From contig NZ_JAUSXQ010000001.1 in assembly GCF_030816115.1 (NCBI RefSeq), positions 124,001-188,000 of the forward strand: 64,000 bases of DNA, read 5' to 3'. The translations under genes were made by a program, and so were the position numbers. How positions within the stretch are numbered: position 1 is the first letter of the stretch; each line of letters starts with the position of its first letter. Below are positions 49,678-57,777 of this stretch, piece after piece. Source of the DNA: Chryseobacterium sp. W4I1 (lineage in GTDB: Bacteria > Bacteroidota > Bacteroidia > Flavobacteriales > Weeksellaceae). Below the pieces are notes generated by a model. It was not told where the DNA came from. It saw nothing but the letters and a program-made list of their open reading frames with translations, and did not search any database.

Positions 49678-50766
49678 ATGGCAGGAAAAATTTGGTATAA
49701 AACAAAAATTGCCGTTATTGGAGCTGGGCAAGCCGGACTTTCTACCGCATATCATCTCAAGAAAATGGGATTGGAAATCGGTCAAGATTTTATTATTTTA
49801 GATGATGCACCTTCTGCAGGTGGTGCATGGCAATCCCGTTGGGATTCATTGACCTTGAGTACAGTAAATCGCATTCATGATTTGCCAGGAATGTCTTTCG
49901 AAGAAACTATTCAAGGAGATGAAACTGAAGTCCGGGCTAATGTTGCTGTTCCGCATTATTATGATTTGTACGAGAAAAACTTTGGATTGCAGGTCTATCG
50001 ACCCGTGAAAGTTGAGAAAGTGAGCTTGGATGGAGAAAGGTTCTATATTGATACATCGTCTGTTTCATTTTCTGCATTAGGGATTATCAATGCTACAGGA
50101 ACTTGGGAAAATCCTTACATTCCGGAGTATCCAGGTGCTGAACTTTTTAAGGGTGAACAACTACATACCCGAAATTTTAAAAATGCTGAATATTTCAAAG
50201 GAAAGCATGTAATCATTGTTGGTGGTGGCATTTCTGCTATTCAATTGCTTGATCAAATTTCAAAAATAACCACCACTACCTGGGTCACACGAAGACCTCC
50301 GAGCTTTCGTGAAGGACCGTTTGATGATATGGCAGGGAGTTTGGCTGTTGCTATGGTTGACGAACGAGTGAGAAATGGATTATTGCCAACGTCAGTTGTT
50401 TCGGTAACAGGATTACCTGTTACTGATGAAATTAAAAGTATGGAAAAAAGAGGTGTTCTTAAACGATTTCCGATGTTTAGCGAAATCACTGAAGAAGGTG
50501 TTAAATGGGAAGATGGAAAGCAGGAAAAAGCTGATGTCATTCTTTGGAATACGGGTTTTCGATGGTCTATGTCCCATTTAGATGCTGTTTTACCTAAGGA
50601 AGAAGGAGGTGGTATCATCATGTCTGGAAGACTGGCAACCGAAGTTTTAAAAGAACCGAGAATTCATTTGGTAGGTTATGGACCCTCTGCTTCCACTATT
50701 GGAGCAAACAGAGCTGGAAGTGCAGCAGTAAGGGAATTGGTTAGAACTCTAGGGATTATAAAATAG
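49678..50766 (+). CDS. FAD-dependent flavoprotein monooxygenase
   Basis: 362 aa from ATG 49678; upstream in-frame starts lie in the LLM gene. IAVIGAGQAGLSTAYHL is the FAD-binding GxGxxG, and HVIIVGGGISAIQLLDQI the second dinucleotide motif for NADPH. GAWQSRWDSLTL and FKGEQLHTRNFKNAEYFKGKHV are typical of flavin-containing and Baeyer-Villiger-like monooxygenases. Probably co-transcribed with the LLM enzyme and partner in an oxidative pathway. Confidence 0.87.
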   Translation: MAGKIWYKTKIAVIGAGQAGLSTAYHLKKMGLEIGQDFIILDDAPSAGGAWQSRWDSLTLSTVNRIHDLPGMSFEETIQGDETEVRANVAVPHYYDLYEKNFGLQVYRPVKVEKVSLDGERFYIDTSSVSFSALGIINATGTWENPYIPEYPGAELFKGEQLHTRNFKNAEYFKGKHVIIVGGGISAIQLLDQISKITTTTWVTRRPPSFREGPFDDMAGSLAVAMVDERVRNGLLPTSVVSVTGLPVTDEIKSMEKRGVLKRFPMFSEITEEGVKWEDGKQEKADVILWNTGFRWSMSHLDAVLPKEEGGGIIMSGRLATEVLKEPRIHLVGYGPSASTIGANRAGSAAVRELVRTLGIIK

Positions 50767-50957
50767 ATTACATCTACATATGAATCTATCAAATCTCATT
50801 TTAATGGCTAAAACTGATTGGTTTAGATTGATACTTTCGATTGTATTTTTTTGTCAAATCCGAAACTTTTTTTAATCTAAAAAATAACGTGTTAAAATCG
50901 TTAAACCCAACCTTACTTATAAAACTTTTCCCGAAATTTGAAATAAAATTTAGAATT

Positions 50958-52463
50958 ATGCCACAATCGCTTATAAGCAGAACACCGAAACCAAAATATG
51001 ACGTTGTACTGATAGGCGGCGGAATCATGAGCGCCACTTTAGCAACACTGCTTCACGAATTTGATCCCAACCTTGAGATCGCTATATTTGAAAGGCTTGG
51101 CAGGTTTGCAAAGGAAAGTACTGCAGCCTGGAACAATGCGGGAACGGGGCATTCTGCTTTTTGTGAACTTAATTATACCCCTGAAAAACCGGATGGAACC
51201 ATTGATATCACCAAAGCGGAAAGTATTGCAGAACAGTTTGAAATGTCAAAACAGTTCTGGTCCTATCTTGTGACCAAAGGATATGTTAAAGATCCTAAAG
51301 AATTTATCAATTCCTGTCCGCACATGAGCCTGGTATTTGGTGAAAAAGATGCCGAGTTTCTTAGAAAGCGTCATGAGAAAATGGCAGATTCTGTTCTGTT
51401 TTCCGGTATGGAATATTCTACAGACCATGAAAAGCTTAAAGAATGGATTCCTTTGGTGATGAGCAAAAGAAATCAGTCTGAAGTGATGGCAGCGACCAAA
51501 ATGGATCTTGGGACAGACGTTAACTTCGGAACTTTAACCAGAAAAATGGGAAGACACCTGCTGGAAGATTCCAATGTAGAAGTGTTCCTGTACCATGAGG
51601 TAAAGGATATTGATCCAAGGGAAGACGGTAAATGGGAAATGAAAGTAAAAGACAGGATCCACAACCATAAACAGGAAGTCGTTGCTGATTTTGTATTCAT
51701 TGGCGCCGGAGGATATGCACTTCCATTGCTGGACAGCTCAGACATTAAAGAAAGTGAAGGTTACGGAGGCTTTCCTGTTTCCGGACAATGGTTGGTAAGC
51801 CATAACCAGGAACTGGTTGAAAAGCATCATGCAAAAGTGTACACCCAGGCAACAGTGGATGCTCCGCCTATGTCTGTTCCTCACCTGGACCTTAGAATTA
51901 TTGATGGTAAAAAAGCGCTTCTTTTCGGACCTTTTGCCGGATTTTCTACAAAATTCCTGAGAGAAGGAAGTTATCTTGACCTGCCTGAAAGTGTGAATAC
52001 AAAAAACCTGAAATCCTTATTCGGAGCCTGGTGGCATAATATTCCTCTGACCAAGTATCTGATTCAGCAGGTAGCTATGACCAAATCCCAAAGAATACAG
52101 CACCTTAGAGAATTTATCAAAGATGCCAATGAAGAAGACTGGGAACTGAAAGTAGCCGGACAGAGAGTACAGATCATCAAGAAGGATGAGAAAGATGGCG
52201 GAAAACTGGAATTCGGAACCGAAGTGGTGGTAAATAAAAGCGGAACTATTGCTTCCTTATTGGGTGCCTCCCCAGGTGCCTCCACTGCAGTGTATGCAAT
52301 GCTGAATGTTCTTGAAAAATGCTTCCCTGAAAAATTAAATGGTGAATGGAAAGATAAAGTTTTGGAAATGATTCCTTCTTACGGCCAGAAATTAGCCCAT
52401 AATCCTGAGCTTACAGAGAAAGTAAGAAATTATACCAAAGAAAAACTAGAATTAGAATATTAA
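50958..52463 (+). CDS. mqo: Malate:quinone oxidoreductase
   Basis: 501 aa from ATG 50958 (MPQSLISRTPKPKYDVVLIGGGIMSATL); a longer frame to 50841 lacks support. FAD-binding GGGIMSATL, KESTAAWNNAGTGHSAFCELNYTP and LLGASPGASTAVYAML are diagnostic of Mqo. The membrane-associated enzyme oxidises malate to oxaloacetate and passes electrons to quinone, replacing or complementing malate dehydrogenase in the TCA cycle. It is followed directly by a palindromic repeat. Confidence 0.95.
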   Translation: MPQSLISRTPKPKYDVVLIGGGIMSATLATLLHEFDPNLEIAIFERLGRFAKESTAAWNNAGTGHSAFCELNYTPEKPDGTIDITKAESIAEQFEMSKQFWSYLVTKGYVKDPKEFINSCPHMSLVFGEKDAEFLRKRHEKMADSVLFSGMEYSTDHEKLKEWIPLVMSKRNQSEVMAATKMDLGTDVNFGTLTRKMGRHLLEDSNVEVFLYHEVKDIDPREDGKWEMKVKDRIHNHKQEVVADFVFIGAGGYALPLLDSSDIKESEGYGGFPVSGQWLVSHNQELVEKHHAKVYTQATVDAPPMSVPHLDLRIIDGKKALLFGPFAGFSTKFLREGSYLDLPESVNTKNLKSLFGAWWHNIPLTKYLIQQVAMTKSQRIQHLREFIKDANEEDWELKVAGQRVQIIKKDEKDGGKLEFGTEVVVNKSGTIASLLGASPGASTAVYAMLNVLEKCFPEKLNGEWKDKVLEMIPSYGQKLAHNPELTEKVRNYTKEKLELEY

Positions 52464-52467
52464 AAAA

Positions 52468-52562
52468 TGAATGGTGAATAGTCAATTGGCAATCTCTAAA
52501 CAGGATTTAAAACTCACTATTCACTTGCGAAGCAAATCCACAATTGATTATTCACCATTCAC
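52468..52562. repeat. Palindromic spacer repeat outside the tRNA array
   Basis: TGAATGGTGAATAGTCAATT at the left and TTATTCACCATTCAC at the right, the same family as the spacers at 8.7-10.9 kb. So these are dispersed genomic repeats and not unique to the array. Confidence 0.65.
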
Positions 52563-52579
52563 AATTGACATTATAAAAG

Positions 52580-52984
52580 TTGGAAGAAACAGTTGTAAAA
52601 CCCATTATTGTAAAAGAACTCCTGGAATCTCTTCAAACCAAAGTAGAAGAGGAAAAACAGGTGATTGTACACTGCTGTTTTCCGGCATCACCATTTCTGG
52701 GGAACCTGATCAGGATCTGGAATTCCACTTACCTTATCGATAATCAGTCTGAGCATAAAAGCAGTCTCATCCATGCTGAAAATATTACGATCTATCCCAA
52801 CTGGACACCTATTCCGTTTATGAAGGATTTTTGGTTTACCCTTATATTTTCAGGACTTCCAAGAGACTGTAAAAGCTTCGACCTTAAAGAAGTGATTCCT
52901 GAAGAAGGAGGTTTCTTTGTCGAATCTATTAAAAGAAATTCTTTAGATGTGTATCGTGTGAAAATCTCAGAATCTTATTATTAA
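52580..52984 (+). CDS. Uncharacterised protein (134 aa)
   Basis: TTG start at 52580 (MEETVVKPIIVKELLESLQ); no ATG fits. HCCFPASPFLGNLIRIWNSTYLID and NWTPIPFMKDFWFTLIFSGLPRDCKSFDL are distinctive, but I do not know the family. Soluble. The stop codon shares one base with the ATG of the aminoglycoside-nucleotidyltransferase-like gene, so they are coupled. Confidence 0.72.
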   Translation: MEETVVKPIIVKELLESLQTKVEEEKQVIVHCCFPASPFLGNLIRIWNSTYLIDNQSEHKSSLIHAENITIYPNWTPIPFMKDFWFTLIFSGLPRDCKSFDLKEVIPEEGGFFVESIKRNSLDVYRVKISESYY

Positions 52985-53847
52985 TGAAAGCCAGAGAACA
53001 AAAGCTGGAACTTATTATAGCATGGGCAGAAAACAATCCGGATATCCGTACGGTGCTGCTCACCAGCTCACTTGTTAATCCTTATGCTCCCGTAGATGAT
53101 TTCAGCGACCTTGATATAGAACTGGTCTTTGAAAACATGCATAAGTATGTAGCTGACAAGACATGGATCGATCTTTTTGGCGACCCCATTTCAATGATAG
53201 AAGAGGACGACCGTAGTTTCGATGGAAAAAACGCCATGAAAATGGTATTGTATTCCGATCACGTCAAAGTTGATTTTAAACTCTATCAAAAAGAAGAATT
53301 TCTGAAAGAAACTCAGGAAGAAATACTTCCTGAAGATTGGGATGTCGGCTATAAAGTTCTGATTGATAAAGACAATCTTACTAAAGATCTGAAACCACCG
53401 TCCTACCAGTCCATTATGATCCAAAAGCCATCAGAAAAGAAATTTCAGCAATTGATGAACGATTTCTGGTGGGACACAACTTATGTTGTAAAGTGCCTTA
53501 AACGCGAAGACCTGTTTTATGCTAAATTCATGTCCGAAAATATGAAAACAGATTATCTTGTGCCTCTCATCGAATGGTATATTGCCAGTCTTCATGATTG
53601 GAAAAATATCACAACCAATAAGCATGGCCGCCTTTTCAAGAAATACCTTTCTCCGGAACTTTGGATAAAGGCAGAAGCTACTTTCTCAGGAAGTAATATT
53701 GAAGACAATTGGAATGCTTTGTATGCTTCTGCGGATCTTGTACATGAGCTTGGAACAGCGTTAGCGGATAAACTCACATTTAAATATCCTCAGAAACATG
53801 AAAATGATATCCGCAAATATCTGGATGAGGTAAGAGCAATGTATTAA
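52984..53847 (+). CDS. Aminoglycoside 6-adenylyltransferase-like nucleotidyltransferase
   Basis: 287 aa of the AadS/ANT(6) family. LLTSSLVNPYAPVDDFSDLDIELVF is the nucleotidyltransferase motif, with the two catalytic Asp in DLD; in true ANT(6) the strand begins GSR, here SSL. WDTTYVVKCLKREDLFYAKFM, IEWYIA and C-terminal helices match the family. Such chromosomal homologues may or may not inactivate streptomycin, and resistance cannot be read from the sequence. It is translationally coupled to the 134-aa gene upstream. Confidence 0.82.
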   Translation: MKAREQKLELIIAWAENNPDIRTVLLTSSLVNPYAPVDDFSDLDIELVFENMHKYVADKTWIDLFGDPISMIEEDDRSFDGKNAMKMVLYSDHVKVDFKLYQKEEFLKETQEEILPEDWDVGYKVLIDKDNLTKDLKPPSYQSIMIQKPSEKKFQQLMNDFWWDTTYVVKCLKREDLFYAKFMSENMKTDYLVPLIEWYIASLHDWKNITTNKHGRLFKKYLSPELWIKAEATFSGSNIEDNWNALYASADLVHELGTALADKLTFKYPQKHENDIRKYLDEVRAMY

Positions 53848-53849
53848 AA

Positions 53850-55433
53850 CTAAGCAAATTCGTTCTGCCTGATCAGATTTTCAATGCAGTATTCTGCAAT
53901 GGCTGTGATTGTAACAAATGGATTTACACCAATAGTTCCCGGAATTAAAGAACCATCCAGAACATAGAGATTGTCATGATCGTTTAATTTCCCATATTCA
54001 TTGGTTGCTTTACCCAGAACACAGCCTCCGAGAGGATGATAGCAGACATCCGCTCCAAACCCGTTGTTAAATAAGAAATGGCTTCTTGTACCGCCATTCG
54101 CCCTGTTCATCTTTTTTATAAAATAGTCTGCATTTTCCCTCATTTTTGAAGTATTGCTTTCATCCCAGTCCAGCCTGAGCTTTTGGGCATTCACGTCATA
54201 TGCCACTTCACCCTTTTTATCAACCCTGTTGATCAGCAAATACAGTGCTGTTGCTACATCCATTCCCATAGGAAGCGGAGCGATCTCTGTGAAAAAAGGA
54301 TGCTCCTGATCATCCCAGTTATCGATACCGCCTACAGGAATGGTAGATTGTTTGGCGCCTGTCCCGCCTGATAAAGGTTTCACCCAGTTTCTGCCGGTCA
54401 TGAAATTACCGTTGTTCCCCCAGTTTTTCCCTATCTGCTCGTGAACCGGCAAATTATTAACCGCATTAGAATGCAGCAGCAATTGTAATGTTCCCATAGT
54501 TCCGGCAGCAAGGATCAGTTTTTTACAATTGAATATCTTATCGGAAACTGTTGCTCCGGTAGTGTCGATCTGCCGGACATTTAAAGTATACGTTTTGTCA
54601 TCGTTAAGCTTAATATTTTCAACAGAGTGGAGATCAAGGATCTCAAGATTCCCTGTTTTCAAAGCTTTTTTGAGATACGTTTTATCAAGACTGTTTTTGC
54701 CATGATTATTTCCGTAGATTACTTCCGTATTAAGGGCAGAGCGGGGAACTTCATTTTTGTACTCTTTCTCCATGTACTGGAAATCATAAACGTTCGGGAC
54801 CCTAATTGTTTTAAATCCTGCTTTATGAGCTTCCGCTTCGCCTACCTGCGTAAATTTATAATAGGGACAGTCTTTTAAAAACTGCTCATCAATAACGTTT
54901 ACCTTCAATTCTTTGTGTACCAGAGGAAAATAACGATCATAAAATTGATCAGCATTCAGATCGGGAAAAATTTCCTTAAAATAGCTTTCTTTTGGTGTAA
55001 CAGCCATTCCGCCATTGACCAGAGAACCTCCGCCTACACCTCTACCCATCCAGATATTGATGTTTTCAAAATCTATCCTGTCCAGCGTTCCCGTAAAAGG
55101 AGTCAGAGAGAAAATATTCATAAACGGAGCGATTGTCTTCTTTTTCAGCCATGCAGCACTTTTACCTGGCTTCAGCATACTGGAGAAAGGAAGTCCCGAT
55201 TTTTCCCAGTTAAGACCCATTTCCAGCATAATCACTTTCTTTCCCGCTTCACAAAGCCGAAGAGCAGAAACTGCTCCACCATATCCGCTACCAATAATAA
55301 TGATGGGAGCATCAATTATTTTTTCTTCATGTCTGTCATTTTTGAGCTGCATTGCCTGAAACAGATCAGTGCTAAGAAAATAAAAACCTGATATTGCAAG
55401 AATACCCGTTTTAATGAATTTTTTTCTATCCAT
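53850..55433 (-). CDS. GMC-family oxidoreductase (cholesterol-oxidase-like)
   Basis: 527 aa. N terminus MDRKKFIKTGILAISGFYFL is a Tat-like or anchor signal. IIIIGSGYGGAVSALRLCEAGKKVIMLEMG binds FAD, WMGRGVGGGSLVNGGMAV is the GMC signature, and PLGGCVLGKATNEYG with GTIGVNPFVTITAIAEYC forms the C-terminal active-site part. Likely oxidises a sterol or alcohol in the periplasm using FAD. Monocistronic. It is convergent with the nucleotidyltransferase gene only 2 bp away. Confidence 0.88.
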   Translation of the reverse strand: MDRKKFIKTGILAISGFYFLSTDLFQAMQLKNDRHEEKIIDAPIIIIGSGYGGAVSALRLCEAGKKVIMLEMGLNWEKSGLPFSSMLKPGKSAAWLKKKTIAPFMNIFSLTPFTGTLDRIDFENINIWMGRGVGGGSLVNGGMAVTPKESYFKEIFPDLNADQFYDRYFPLVHKELKVNVIDEQFLKDCPYYKFTQVGEAEAHKAGFKTIRVPNVYDFQYMEKEYKNEVPRSALNTEVIYGNNHGKNSLDKTYLKKALKTGNLEILDLHSVENIKLNDDKTYTLNVRQIDTTGATVSDKIFNCKKLILAAGTMGTLQLLLHSNAVNNLPVHEQIGKNWGNNGNFMTGRNWVKPLSGGTGAKQSTIPVGGIDNWDDQEHPFFTEIAPLPMGMDVATALYLLINRVDKKGEVAYDVNAQKLRLDWDESNTSKMRENADYFIKKMNRANGGTRSHFLFNNGFGADVCYHPLGGCVLGKATNEYGKLNDHDNLYVLDGSLIPGTIGVNPFVTITAIAEYCIENLIRQNEFA

Positions 55434-55566
55434 GTGTTCTGGTAGTCAAAAAATATGCTAAATAAGCAGCTATCCTGATTATTTAAAATACATTGTGCTT
55501 TTTATTACAATTTTAACTTTTCAAACCATTGAAAATCCTTAGTTTTACTTATAATTTGAATCATAA

Positions 55567-56184
55567 ATGAAAAAATATATCATCATACTTCTGCTGTTCC
55601 CTTTTTTTGCTTTTACCCAAAAAATGGTTTCTCCCGAAGTAATGGAAGTTAAAAAGTTTCAGGAAGAACTGAATGCTGAGTATCTGAATCCAAAGGAAAC
55701 TCCTTTACGGGGAGAAAATTTCAAGAATTTTAAAGAACATCCTTTCTTTCCACTTGATTTAAAATATAAGGTCACTGCAAAACTGGTTAAAACTAAAAAT
55801 GCCCAACCTTTTGAACTTCCTACCTCTTCCGGAAAAACAAAATCTTATCGGGAATATGGTAAGGCGACATTTGAGTTGAATGGTAAACCTTATACCCTTA
55901 CTTTATATCAAAGTCTTGATCTGATCAAACAGAAAAAATACAGAGACCATCTTTTTCTTCCTTTCCGTGACGCTACCAATGGAAATGAAACCTATGGCGG
56001 TGGAAAATATATGGATTTGAAAACTCCAAAAGGAAATACCATTATTCTGGATTTCAACAAATCATATCAGCCTTACTGTGCGTATAATGCTTACGACTAC
56101 AACTGTCCCGTAGTTCCCGAGGAAAATAAACTCCCTATTGAGATCAGGGCAGGGGTAATGTATCAGGATATTTACCATCATTAA
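55567..56184 (+). CDS. DUF1684-domain secreted protein
   Basis: 205 aa with a cleavable signal (MKKYIIILLLFPFFAFTQ). The core matches DUF1684: KEHPFFPLDLKYKV, ATFELNGKPYTLTLYQS, FLPFRDATNGNETYGGGKYMDL and the C-terminal NPYCAYNA-like YQPYCAYNAYDYNCPVVPEENKLPIEIRAG. The family has no established function. It lies 3 bp before a GNAT gene, so the two are an operon. Confidence 0.88.
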   Translation: MKKYIIILLLFPFFAFTQKMVSPEVMEVKKFQEELNAEYLNPKETPLRGENFKNFKEHPFFPLDLKYKVTAKLVKTKNAQPFELPTSSGKTKSYREYGKATFELNGKPYTLTLYQSLDLIKQKKYRDHLFLPFRDATNGNETYGGGKYMDLKTPKGNTIILDFNKSYQPYCAYNAYDYNCPVVPEENKLPIEIRAGVMYQDIYHH

Positions 56185-56187
56185 CAT

Positions 56188-56661
56188 ATGATTTCCTTAG
56201 CATTTTTTAAGAAGGAAGACTTTTTCGGGGTTAATTATACTCTGGATGAAGAACAGAAACAGTATACTTCAACTGCTGAAAAGGCGCTTCAGAGGATCAA
56301 AGACAAAAATGATTCCAAAGCTTTTGCGGTTACCGTTTTTGAGGATAAAAAGCCTGCCGGATTTTTTGTGCTTGATTTTGGTGATGACAAATTTGAGCTT
56401 ACAGATAATAAAAACTCAGTTCTGTTGAGATCTTTATCTGTAAATCCTGAATTACAGGGAAAAGGAATTGGAAAAGCGGCCATGCAGAAAGCAGATGATT
56501 TTGTGAAGCTAAATTTTCCGCAATGTGATGAAATTGTTCTTGCCGTCAACCATAAGAATCATTCCGCTTATCATGTTTACCTGAAAACAGGATATATCAA
56601 GCATGAGAAGACAATAATAGGGAGAAGCGGTCCTCAGTATGTGATGAGTAAAAAATTTTAA
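56188..56661 (+). CDS. GNAT-family N-acetyltransferase
   Basis: 157 aa. The acetyl-CoA-binding motif is LLRSLSVNPELQGKGIGKAAM (Q/R-x-x-G-x-G/A), followed by IVLAVNHKNHSAYHVYLKTGYIKHEKTI, the usual motif B with Asn and Tyr. It transfers acetyl from acetyl-CoA to an amine; the substrate is unknown. It follows the DUF1684 gene by 3 bp. Confidence 0.9.
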   Translation: MISLAFFKKEDFFGVNYTLDEEQKQYTSTAEKALQRIKDKNDSKAFAVTVFEDKKPAGFFVLDFGDDKFELTDNKNSVLLRSLSVNPELQGKGIGKAAMQKADDFVKLNFPQCDEIVLAVNHKNHSAYHVYLKTGYIKHEKTIIGRSGPQYVMSKKF

Positions 56662-56735
56662 GAAAAATTTAAATTTAAAATTTCCTTCCTGCTGAATTCT
56701 TTCCATAACTTTGAGTTAACATCAAATAATAAAAT

Positions 56736-57545
56736 ATGGAAATATCACTTCGTAATCAGGTAGCTGTAGTTACAGGAGCCTCCAGTGGAATAGGTTCGGG
56801 AATTGCAAAATGTCTTGCTGCTGCAGGAGCAACAGTTATTGTCAATCACTCCTCAGAAAGGTCTACAGATGAGGCACAGGCCGTTTTAAAAGAAATTACA
56901 GATTCCGGAGGAAAAGGTATTACCTATCAATGTGATGTTTCCAAAGAAGATCAGGTCATCAAAATGTTTCAGGATACCGTGTCACAGTTTGGAACTGTAG
57001 ATATCCTGATCAATAATGCCGGGATCCAAAAAGATTCAAAATTTACTGAAATGACCATCGATCAGTGGAACGCTGTGATAGGAGTGAATCTTACCGGACA
57101 GTTTCTCTGCGCAAGAGAAGCCATTAAAGAATTTTTACGAAGAGGGATCGACACAACACGTTCCATTGCCTGTGGAAAGATTATCCATATCAGTTCTGTA
57201 CACGAAATTATTCCATGGGCCGGACATGCCAATTATGCATCCAGCAAAGGCGCTATCAGAATGCTGATGCAGACGCTGGCTCAGGAATATGGAGCTAATA
57301 AAATTCGTGTCAATTCCATTTGTCCGGGTGCTATCCAGACACCAATCAATAAAGACGCCTGGAGTACTCCTGAAGCTTTGAATTCATTGCTTACCCTGAT
57401 TCCGTATAATAGGATTGGGCAGCCACAGGATATCGGAAACTTAGCAGTTTTTCTGGCCAGTGATCTTGCAGACTACATTACAGGAACCAGCATTTTTGTG
57501 GATGGCGGAATGACCACTTTTGAAAGCTTCTCTACAGGAGGATAA
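56736..57545 (+). CDS. Short-chain dehydrogenase, glucose 1-dehydrogenase-like
   Basis: 269 aa classical SDR: AVVTGASSGIGSGIAKCL binds NAD(P), NNAG is the structural motif, and Ser (HISSVHE), Tyr (NYASSK) and Lys form the catalytic triad. VNSICPGAIQTPI and the C-terminal FVDGGMTTFESFSTGG match glucose 1-dehydrogenases. It precedes a GH63-type hydrolase by 230 bp, so a joint sugar pathway is possible. Confidence 0.9.
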   Translation: MEISLRNQVAVVTGASSGIGSGIAKCLAAAGATVIVNHSSERSTDEAQAVLKEITDSGGKGITYQCDVSKEDQVIKMFQDTVSQFGTVDILINNAGIQKDSKFTEMTIDQWNAVIGVNLTGQFLCAREAIKEFLRRGIDTTRSIACGKIIHISSVHEIIPWAGHANYASSKGAIRMLMQTLAQEYGANKIRVNSICPGAIQTPINKDAWSTPEALNSLLTLIPYNRIGQPQDIGNLAVFLASDLADYITGTSIFVDGGMTTFESFSTGG

Positions 57546-57777
57546 GTGGTGTGCGGGTTTTAAGGCTTCCAAGTTAATGTTGAGTTTCGGTATGTAGAGT
57601 TGGAGTGTTATAAGGTTGGAGAGTTGTAGAGCTGAAAGCTGTATCCGGAAATAATTAAACGAATGACAAATACCTGATGGTTGAGGTTTCCGAAGCCATT
57701 ACTGGCAACCTCCCGAACATCTGAGATTCGATATCATTAATACATTGTACATTAATACATTATACATCAAAGAACAC
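57546..57777. other. Intergenic interval between SDR and glycoside hydrolase genes
   Basis: Contains short imperfect repeats (GTTGGAGTGTTATAAGGTTG, GAGTTGTAGAGC) and a GAGGTTTCCGAAGCC / GGCAACCTC hairpin-like stretch near 57683-57715. Otherwise no feature. Confidence 0.4.

Noticed and set aside
53850..55433. Plus-strand frames opposite the GMC oxidoreductase (54915-55391 and others)
   Set aside because: They are shadows of a well-supported minus-strand gene with FAD and GMC motifs.
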